A stretch of DNA of 5,212 nt, taken from assembly GCA_903916775.1 (NCBI GenBank), contig CAIWXY010000227.1, forward strand, positions 1 through 5,212, in the 5' to 3' direction. Positions 1 through 5,212 of the stretch are shown piece after piece. Positions within the stretch are counted from its first letter, which is position 1, and every line of letters begins with the position of its first letter. The DNA comes from an uncultured Actinomycetes bacterium (GTDB taxonomy: Bacteria; Actinomycetota; Actinomycetes; Nanopelagicales; Nanopelagicaceae). Below the pieces are notes generated by a model. It did no database searches and had not been told where the DNA came from. It was given only the letters and a program-made list of their open reading frames with translations. Both the position numbers and the translations under genes were made by a program.

Positions 1-1
1 C

Positions 2-1126
2 GATACCGATGACAACGCAGCAGTTGTCACACTCGCACAACAGTTAGAGATCGATCTTGTTGTTATCGGCCCAGAGAAACCTCTTGTCAATGGGTTGGCC
101 GATGCACTGCGCACAGCCAAAATCGCATGTTTTGGGCCATCAGCAGCCGCAGCCCAGCTAGAAGGCTCTAAGGATTTCGCCAAGCAAGTTATGGCCGATG
201 CAGGAGTCCCAACTGCAAAGAGTTTTACCTGCACCAATCAAGCAGAAGTTGAGCACGCACTCGATGCATTTGGTGCGCCTTACGTCGTCAAGCATGATGG
301 GTTAGCAGCAGGAAAAGGTGTGGTTGTAACGAACGATCGCGCAGAAGCACTTGTACACGCACTTCTCTCACCACGTGTAGTGATCGAAGAATTTCTCGAT
401 GGACCAGAAGTTTCTCTCTTTGGAATTTCTGATGGCAAAAATATTGTGGCTATGCAGCCCGCCCAAGATTTCAAGCGTGCTTACGATGGCGATCATGGAC
501 TCAATACCGGCGGCATGGGTGCTTACTCACCGCTTCCTTGGGCACCAGCCGACATTGTTGAAGAGACTTTAGTAAAAGTGCTTCAACCAACAATTGCCGA
601 GATGAATGCACGCAGCACTCCATTCGCTGGTCTGCTCTATGCCGGACTTGCTCTCACTTCAAAAGGGTTGCGAGTTATTGAATTCAACACACGCTTTGGC
701 GATCCCGAGACAGAAGTTTTGTTGCCTCGTCTTCGCACTCCGCTGGCACAGCTCCTCTACAAAGCTGCCACTGGCGCGCTAGCAGGAGAAACACTTGAGT
801 GGTCCAGCAATGCCGCCGTCACTGTCGTGTTGGCATCAGAGGGATATCCAGAATCTCCTAAAGTCGGCGAACCAATCACAGGTGTAGATCGATCACACAT
901 CATCGAAGGAACATACATATTTCATGCAGGAACCACGATGCGCGATGGAATTTTGCATTCATCCGGCGGGCGAGTTCTTACAGTGACTGGGTTGGGTAAG
1001 GATCTCGCGCAGGCTCGCTCTAAGGCCTATGAAGTCATCTCTGGCATCACTTTACGAGGTAGTCATTACCGTAAAGATATTGCCCTCGCTGCTTCTACTA
1101 CTGCACCACAATCAGGGGAGAAATAA
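2..1126 (+). CDS. purD: Phosphoribosylamine--glycine ligase (GAR synthetase), 5'-truncated by window edge
   Basis: This enzyme catalyses step 2 of purine synthesis in the cytoplasm: 5-phosphoribosylamine + glycine + ATP gives glycinamide ribonucleotide. The frame is open from base 2 to TAA at 1124-1126 (374 residues visible). Family length is about 420, so roughly 45-50 N-terminal residues, including the nucleotide-binding start, lie upstream. Visible fragment residues: a 'VVIGPEKPLVNGLADALR' block (about 20-37), the ATP-grasp loop KHDGLAAGKGV (97-107), DGPEVSLF (133-140), the QDFKRAYDGDHGLNTGGMG signature (155-173) and the metal/ATP-binding EFNTRFGDPET (227-237), followed by a C-terminal domain ending in a poorly conserved Ala/Thr/Ser tail. 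An in-frame TTG at 95 is not the start, because conserved family sequence continues upstream of it. It is separated from purB by 2 bp, so co-transcription is likely. No defect is seen. Identification is very secure. Confidence 0.97.
   Translation, partial: DTDDNAAVVTLAQQLEIDLVVIGPEKPLVNGLADALRTAKIACFGPSAAAAQLEGSKDFAKQVMADAGVPTAKSFTCTNQAEVEHALDAFGAPYVVKHDGLAAGKGVVVTNDRAEALVHALLSPRVVIEEFLDGPEVSLFGISDGKNIVAMQPAQDFKRAYDGDHGLNTGGMGAYSPLPWAPADIVEETLVKVLQPTIAEMNARSTPFAGLLYAGLALTSKGLRVIEFNTRFGDPETEVLLPRLRTPLAQLLYKAATGALAGETLEWSSNAAVTVVLASEGYPESPKVGEPITGVDRSHIIEGTYIFHAGTTMRDGILHSSGGRVLTVTGLGKDLAQARSKAYEVISGITLRGSHYRKDIALAASTTAPQSGEK
1114..1120 (+). promoter_or_regulatory. Shine-Dalgarno site of purB
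   Basis: AGGGGAG lies in the last codons of purD, 8 bases before the purB ATG at 1129. It is one of the two clear ribosome-binding sites in the window and supports the chosen purB start. Because it sits inside the purD coding sequence, purB translation is probably helped by ribosomes finishing purD (inference). Confidence 0.75.
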
Positions 1127-1128
1127 AG

Positions 1129-2532
1129 ATGAGCGTTTTAGCTGATCGCTATGCATCGCAAACAATGCAAGATATTTGGAGCCCTACATCCAAGATTATT
1201 CAGGAGCGCAAGTTGTGGATCGCGGTCATGCGCGCGCAATCTGGCCTCGGACACTCAATTCCTGATGATGTCATCGCAGCTTATGAGCGCGTTATCAACA
1301 CTGTTGACCTCGCATCCATCGATGCTCGCGAAAGAACCACACGTCACGATGTAAAAGCTCGCATCGAAGAATTTAATGATTTAGCTGGATACGAATCTAT
1401 CCATGCAGGAATGACATCTCGTGACCTTACCGAGAATGTAGAAGCGATGCAGATTCGCGATGGTCTGCTTTTGGTTCGCGATCGTGTTGTTGCCTCACTC
1501 GTTCTGCTTGCAGATCGCGCAGCTCAATATATTGATCAGCCAATTGCTGGTCGCTCTCACAATGTCGCAGCACAGGTGACCACACTTGGAAAACGTTTTG
1601 CCAGTGCCGCGGAAGAACTTCTCTTTGCTTATGAACGTCTAGAGCAACTCATCGAGCGCTATCCAATTCGTGGCATCAAGGGCCCAGTTGGAACTGCCCA
1701 AGATTCAGTTGATCTGCTCGGCTCAAGTGAAGCCCATGCCACGTTAGAGCAAGAGATTGCTGGGCACCTAGGATTCAATCGTGTGCTGGATTCAACTGGC
1801 CAGATCTACCCTCGTTCATTTGATTTCGATGTAGTCACCACGCTGGTACAACTAGCTTCTGCTCCATCATCTCTTGCCACATCAATTCGATTGATGGCTG
1901 GCGCCGAGCTGGTGACTGAAGGATTTAAAGCTGGCCAAGTTGGCTCATCTGCCATGCCACACAAGATGAATACTCGCTCGTGTGAGCGTGTAAATGGCCT
2001 ATCTGTGATCATTCGCGGCTATGCCTCCATGGTCGGCGAAATGTCTGGTGATCAGTGGAACGAGGGCGATGTTTCGTGCAGCGTTGTTCGTCGAGTTGCA
2101 CTACCAGATGCTTTCTACGCAATTGATGGACTGCTTGAAACATTCATGACTGTGCTGATGGAGTTCGGTGCATTCCCAGAAGTCATCAACGCTGAACTCA
2201 TTCGTTTCTTGCCATTCCTTGCAAGCACCAAAATTTTGGTCGCAGCAGTAAAAGCTGGCGTAGGTCGCGAAGTCGCGCACGAAGCAATTAAGGAACATGC
2301 AGTTGCAGCAGCCCTTGGAATTCGCGAAGGCAAACCAAACTCAATGTTGGATGCCCTCGCAGCAGATAATCGAATTCCGCTAGATCGCACCGCACTCGAA
2401 GCTTTACTCGCAGAGCCACTGGAATTCACTGGTGATGCACGCGCCCAAACCAATCGCGTCATCAAGCGCGTAGAAGCGATCGCATCACTTCACACTGGTG
2501 CAGCGAGTTATCGCCCAGGATCGATCAGATAA
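1129..2532 (+). CDS. purB: Adenylosuccinate lyase
   Basis: This is a bifunctional fumarate-releasing lyase. It cleaves SAICAR to AICAR in the IMP pathway and adenylosuccinate to AMP in the final AMP branch. The protein has 467 residues, a full length for the family, and belongs to the fumarase/aspartase superfamily, whose members act as homotetramers. Visible motifs are TRHDVKARIEEFN (71-83), the TSRD block (96-99), RSHNVAAQ with the likely catalytic His144 (142-149), TTLGKRF (151-157), GPVGTAQD (185-192), and the superfamily signature GSSAMPHKMN on the flexible catalytic loop (272-281). QWNEGDVSCSVVRR (309-322) follows. RSHNVAAQ replaces the RTHGQPAQ-like form of many bacteria and matches what I recall of mycobacterial PurB. 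The start at 1129 is backed by a strong Shine-Dalgarno site. It ends in TAA, 5 bp before purC, whose product makes its SAICAR substrate. Confidence 0.97.
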   Translation: MSVLADRYASQTMQDIWSPTSKIIQERKLWIAVMRAQSGLGHSIPDDVIAAYERVINTVDLASIDARERTTRHDVKARIEEFNDLAGYESIHAGMTSRDLTENVEAMQIRDGLLLVRDRVVASLVLLADRAAQYIDQPIAGRSHNVAAQVTTLGKRFASAAEELLFAYERLEQLIERYPIRGIKGPVGTAQDSVDLLGSSEAHATLEQEIAGHLGFNRVLDSTGQIYPRSFDFDVVTTLVQLASAPSSLATSIRLMAGAELVTEGFKAGQVGSSAMPHKMNTRSCERVNGLSVIIRGYASMVGEMSGDQWNEGDVSCSVVRRVALPDAFYAIDGLLETFMTVLMEFGAFPEVINAELIRFLPFLASTKILVAAVKAGVGREVAHEAIKEHAVAAALGIREGKPNSMLDALAADNRIPLDRTALEALLAEPLEFTGDARAQTNRVIKRVEAIASLHTGAASYRPGSIR

Positions 2533-2537
2533 GAATT

Positions 2538-3401
2538 ATGACAACTCCAACTTTTATTGAGGTCCCTGGGTGGCAACACCAACGCAGTGGCAAAGTGCGC
2601 GACCTCTACACCAATGATCGTGGCGAGTTGTTGCTTGTTGCTTCGGATCGAATTTCGGCATTTGATTACATCTTGCCAACAACAATTCCGGGCAAAGGTA
2701 TTTTGCTTACTCAGCTCTCACTATTTTGGTTCGAGATGTTTGCAGACAGTGTCCCCAACCACCTCATCTCAACTGACGTTCCTGATGTTGTAGCCAAGCG
2801 TGCGGTCATTGTTAAGCCTCTTGAGATGTTCCCGATCGAATGCGTTGCGCGCGGATACCTCACTGGCTCTGGCTGGGTGGAGTATCAGCAATCTGGTTCG
2901 GTCACCGGAATCCCACTTCCAGCAGGACTTCAGGACGGTTCCAAGCTCACGGAATCTATCTTTACGCCGGCCACCAAGGCTGAAGTGGGAGATCATGATG
3001 AGAACATCTCCTTTGATCGCGCTCGTTCAATCATTGGCGACGCAGATGCCCAGACTCTTCGCACTCTGACGCTTGAGCTCTATGGCATGGCACATGACTA
3101 TGCCGCTACTCGTGGAATTATCTTGGCTGACACCAAGTTTGAATTTGGTCGGGATGCAGAAGGTAAGATCTGCTTAGGCGATGAGGCCTTGACCCCCGAT
3201 TCTTCACGTTTTTGGTCTGCTGATACGTATAAGCCAGGCGTTGCCCAAGCGTCATATGACAAACAATTTGTCCGTGATTGGCTGTTGCAATCTGGTTGGG
3301 ATCGCAAGAGCACGCCTCCACAATTGCCCCAAGAGGTAGTGGAGAAGACACAAGAGCGTTATACATCCGCCTATACCCTGCTGACCGGAAGGACCATCTA
3401 A
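2538..3401 (+). CDS. purC: Phosphoribosylaminoimidazole-succinocarboxamide synthase (SAICAR synthetase)
   Basis: This enzyme joins CAIR and L-aspartate using ATP to give SAICAR, which PurB next door then cleaves. The protein is 287 residues, in the range of the stand-alone longer bacterial form. Visible features are GKVRDLY near the N-terminus (18-24), ASDRISAFD (35-43), LTQLSLFWFEMF (57-68), PNHLIS (73-78), SAICAR synthetase signature 1 as MFPIECVARGYLTGS (97-111), DHDENISFD (152-160), signature 2 as LADTKFEFG (196-204), and GDEALTPDSSRFW (214-226). Both signatures are intact, so the enzyme should be active. The ATG at 2538 lies 5 bp after purB and lacks a well-placed Shine-Dalgarno site: the nearest AGGA (2517-2520) is 17 bases away. 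Reinitiation after purB is therefore likely. Its TAA stop shares its last A with the purS ATG. Confidence 0.97.
   Translation: MTTPTFIEVPGWQHQRSGKVRDLYTNDRGELLLVASDRISAFDYILPTTIPGKGILLTQLSLFWFEMFADSVPNHLISTDVPDVVAKRAVIVKPLEMFPIECVARGYLTGSGWVEYQQSGSVTGIPLPAGLQDGSKLTESIFTPATKAEVGDHDENISFDRARSIIGDADAQTLRTLTLELYGMAHDYAATRGIILADTKFEFGRDAEGKICLGDEALTPDSSRFWSADTYKPGVAQASYDKQFVRDWLLQSGWDRKSTPPQLPQEVVEKTQERYTSAYTLLTGRTI
3387..3393 (+). promoter_or_regulatory. Shine-Dalgarno site of purS
   Basis: GGAAGGA lies inside the end of purC, 7 bases before the ATG at 3401. It fixes the purS start at this ATG. The same reading frame stays open further upstream inside purC, but that stretch does not resemble PurS. 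Confidence 0.75.
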
Positions 3402-3646
3402 TGGCCACCATCATCGTCGAAGTAATGCTTAAGCCCGAGATTTTGGATCCGCAAGGCCAAGCAGTTGCATCAGCGCTGCCACGTCTTGGATTTAATTTTG
3501 CTAAGTCAGTTCGTCAAGGCAAGCGTTTTGAAATTGTTGTTGATGGCGAGCCAACTCATGCACAACTTGCAGAAGTAGAAGCAGCAGCCGAGAAGTTGCT
3601 CTCTAATCCAGTCATCGAAACATACGTTGTTAAGGTCGAGAAGTAA
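3401..3646 (+). CDS. purS: FGAM synthase subunit PurS
   Basis: This is a small subunit of the three-part phosphoribosylformylglycinamidine synthase. In this family a PurS dimer holds PurQ and PurL together and helps ammonia pass from the glutaminase to the synthetase site; it has no catalytic role itself. The protein has 81 residues, the normal length. Family blocks visible are the first beta strand running into LKPEILDPQG (10-19), VRQGKRFEI (37-45), and the C-terminal LLSNPVIETYVV (66-77). The start is the ATG that overlaps the purC stop by one base (TAATG) and has a good Shine-Dalgarno site. The frame extends upstream to 3278 inside purC, but those residues are shadow sequence. The stop likewise overlaps the purQ ATG by one base. 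The position just before purQ and purL confirms the assignment. Confidence 0.96.
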   Translation: MATIIVEVMLKPEILDPQGQAVASALPRLGFNFAKSVRQGKRFEIVVDGEPTHAQLAEVEAAAEKLLSNPVIETYVVKVEK

Positions 3647-4317
3647 TGCGTATTGGAGTCGTCACCTTTCCGGGTTCACTCGATGATTCATCAGCTCTGC
3701 GCGCTATTCGTTTAGCTGGCGGAGAAGCAGTTCCACTTTTTCATGCCAGTGATGATCTTAAAGAAGTTCAGGCAGTCGTTCTTCCTGGCGGATTTTCTTA
3801 CGGTGACTACCTTCGCTGTGGCGCGATCTCGCGCTTTGCACCGATTATGGAGTCCATTATTGTGGCGGCCGAGCACGGTTTTCCTGTCCTTGGAATCTGT
3901 AACGGCTTTCAGATTTTGACTGAATCACACTTACTTCCGGGTGCTTTGATCCGCAATCAGGATCTTCACTTTATCTGCGCCGACCAGCCAGTGACGGTCG
4001 AGAACACCAACACCCCTTGGACTCGTGGCTATACACAAGGCCAACGCATTGTTATTCCAATTAAAAATGGCGAGGGTTCGTATCAAGCTAGTGCTGAAAC
4101 TTTGGCAGAGCTTGAAGGCGAAGGCCGCGTTGTCTTGCGTTATGCAGATAAGAATCCCAACGGTTCTCAGAACAACATCGCGGGTATTACAAATGCTCGA
4201 GGCAATGTTGTCGGAGTTATGCCTCACCCAGAGCAAGCAATCGAATCACTCACTGGCCCAAGTGAAGATGGCTTAATTTTCTTCTCATCGATCCTACAAA
4301 GTTTGGTGGCTCGTTAA
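3646..4317 (+). CDS. purQ: FGAM synthase subunit PurQ (glutaminase)
   Basis: This is the class I glutamine amidotransferase subunit that hydrolyses glutamine and supplies ammonia to PurL for converting FGAR to FGAM. The protein has 223 residues, typical for PurQ. Visible features are the N-terminal FPGSLDD (8-14), the oxyanion-side LPGGFSYGDYLRCGA (46-60), the nucleophile elbow GICNGFQ with Cys85 (83-89), IPIKNGEGSY (137-146), and the catalytic His194 and Glu196 in MPHPEQ (192-197). The Cys-His-Glu triad is complete. The ATG at 3646 uses the last A of the purS TAA. A modest AAGG (3632-3635) lies 10 bases upstream, so coupled translation with purS is likely, which suits subunits needed in fixed proportions. 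It ends in TAA one base before purL. Confidence 0.97.
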   Translation: MRIGVVTFPGSLDDSSALRAIRLAGGEAVPLFHASDDLKEVQAVVLPGGFSYGDYLRCGAISRFAPIMESIIVAAEHGFPVLGICNGFQILTESHLLPGALIRNQDLHFICADQPVTVENTNTPWTRGYTQGQRIVIPIKNGEGSYQASAETLAELEGEGRVVLRYADKNPNGSQNNIAGITNARGNVVGVMPHPEQAIESLTGPSEDGLIFFSSILQSLVAR

Positions 4318-4318
4318 C

Positions 4319-5212
4319 ATGGCACTCGATACAGTTTCAGTTGCGCAGAGTACTCCGGATAACAAGCAGCCATGGCGCGAGCTTGGACTCAAGGAAGATG
4401 AATACCAGAGCATTCGTGAGATTCTGGGTCGTCGCCCAACATCATCCGAGCTAGCTATGTACTCGGTGATGTGGTCAGAGCACTGCTCCTACAAATCATC
4501 AAAGATTCACCTGAAGCAATTTGGCGAGAAAGCTGTCAAGAGCGATGCGCTGCTTGTAGGTATTGGTGAGAACGCTGGTGTTGTCGATATCGGACAAGGC
4601 TACGCAGTCACATTTAAAATCGAGTCACACAATCACCCATCATTCGTTGAGCCGTATCAAGGCGCAGCTACAGGTGTGGGTGGAATTGTCCGCGACATTC
4701 TCACAATGGGCGCTCGTCCAATCGCTGTGATGGACCCACTTCGTTTCGGATTAGCTGATGCGCCCGATACTCGTCGCGTCCTGCCTGGCATTGTTGCTGG
4801 TGTTGGCGGATACGGAAACTGCCTAGGGCTACCAAATATTGGCGGAGAAGTAGTTTTTGATGAGACATACGCCGGAAACCCACTAGTTAATGCACTGTGC
4901 GTTGGCGTTATGAAGCACTCAGATATCAAGCTGGCGACCGCTCACGGAACAGGCAACCTCGTTGTTCTCTTCGGTGCCAAGACTGGTGGCGATGGAATCG
5001 GTGGAGTATCAGTTCTTGCATCTGAAACTTTCGCTGATGGGAAATCTGCGAAGCGTCCAGCTGTGCAGGTCGGTGATCCATTTGCCGAGAAAGTATTGAT
5101 CGAATGCTCACTTGAAATTTTCGCCGAAGATCTTGTTGTCGGTATTCAAGATCTTGGCGGTGCAGGTCTATCTTGCGCAACCAGCGAATTGGCATCCGGT
5201 GGTTCTGGGGGA
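4319..5212 (+). CDS. purL: FGAM synthase subunit PurL (synthetase), 3'-truncated by window edge
   Basis: This is the ATP-dependent catalytic subunit that converts FGAR plus PurQ-derived ammonia to FGAM. The frame is open from the ATG at 4319 to the window end: 298 residues are visible of roughly 740-770 expected for the small PurL type. After a short N-terminal lead (1-22) come MYSVMWSEHCSYKSSK (47-62), containing a conserved active-site His55; KIESHNHPSFVEPYQGAATG (100-119), with the second conserved His region; GGIVRDILTMGARPIA (121-136); GVGGYGNCLGLPNIGGE (161-177); GDGIGG (224-229); and QDLGGAGLSCATSELAS (277-293). These belong to the first AIR-synthase-like N-terminal and C-terminal domains; the second pair lies outside. 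The start is one base after the purQ stop, with a weak GGTGG (4305-4309) nine bases upstream. There is no frameshift or internal stop. Confidence 0.97.
   Translation, partial: MALDTVSVAQSTPDNKQPWRELGLKEDEYQSIREILGRRPTSSELAMYSVMWSEHCSYKSSKIHLKQFGEKAVKSDALLVGIGENAGVVDIGQGYAVTFKIESHNHPSFVEPYQGAATGVGGIVRDILTMGARPIAVMDPLRFGLADAPDTRRVLPGIVAGVGGYGNCLGLPNIGGEVVFDETYAGNPLVNALCVGVMKHSDIKLATAHGTGNLVVLFGAKTGGDGIGGVSVLASETFADGKSAKRPAVQVGDPFAEKVLIECSLEIFAEDLVVGIQDLGGAGLSCATSELASGGSGG

Noticed and set aside
277..373. Possible small deletion in the PurD ATP-grasp region between GKG and DGPEVSLF.
   Set aside because: The spacing is a few residues shorter than I recall in Mycobacterium but equals what I recall in Streptomyces. 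It is normal family length variation.
95..1126. A purD start at the TTG codon at 95.
   Set aside because: The same frame is open to base 2 and encodes conserved PurD sequence (GPEKPLV before GLADALR). TTG here is an internal leucine and the gene simply begins upstream of the window.
1127..1128. Possible promoter, riboswitch or terminator between genes.
   Set aside because: No gap in the window exceeds 5 bp, so there is no room for a leader or hairpin. Any purine-responsive control would have to lie upstream of the window.
2115..2465. Antisense open frame of 116 codons inside purB.
   Set aside because: It lies entirely opposite well-conserved PurB sequence, shows no recognisable family, is low-complexity and serine/alanine rich, and has no separate context. 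It is a shadow of purB codon use.
2476..2483. GCGATCGC palindrome, like the HIP1 repeat of cyanobacteria.
   Set aside because: I noticed only this copy, it lies inside purB codons, and the proteins look actinobacterial. It is best explained by frequent GATCGC-type codon pairs.
3118..3414. Antisense open frame of 98 codons spanning the purC-purS junction.
   Set aside because: It is opposite two clearly identified genes and has no recognisable domain.
4657..5195. Antisense open frames opposite purL (4657-4929, 4701-4883 and 4926-5195).
   Set aside because: The + strand here encodes continuous, highly conserved PurL. The antisense translations are proline/serine or arginine/glutamine rich and resemble no known protein.

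Overview
The window lies wholly inside a de novo purine biosynthesis gene cluster. Six genes all read on the + strand in the order purD (5' end cut off), purB, purC, purS, purQ, purL (3' end cut off). Coding sequence fills essentially the whole window. The gaps between genes are 2 bp (purD-purB), 5 bp (purB-purC), a 1-base overlap (purC-purS), a 1-base overlap (purS-purQ) and 1 bp (purQ-purL). This packing indicates one operon with translational coupling. I see no promoter, terminator, RNA gene, repeat, mobile element or CRISPR array.

The proteins look actinobacterial. PurB carries the RSHNVAAQ catalytic-region motif and the 'TRHDVKARIEEFN' and 'MTSRDLTENVE' blocks that I recall from mycobacterial PurB. 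PurL has the short N-terminal lead ('LDTV...PWRELGLKEDEY') I associate with actinomycete PurL. FGAM synthase is split into PurS, PurQ and a small-type PurL, as in Gram-positive bacteria and archaea. Base composition is only about half GC by eye, and all five visible stop codons are TAA. Both are unusual for classic high-GC actinomycetes. A reduced or streamlined actinobacterium, such as a freshwater planktonic lineage, would fit, but this is inference and the exact lineage cannot be fixed from this window.

How the genes work together: PurD makes glycinamide ribonucleotide (step 2). The PurS-PurQ-PurL complex converts FGAR to FGAM (step 4), with PurQ releasing ammonia from glutamine, PurL using ATP to install it and PurS bridging the two. 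PurC makes SAICAR and PurB cleaves it to AICAR (steps 7-8). PurB also performs the last step to AMP. PurF, PurN/PurT, PurM, PurE/PurK and PurH are not in the window.

I found no evidence of a novel system. This is a conventional housekeeping operon, and the points in the findings list are modest.
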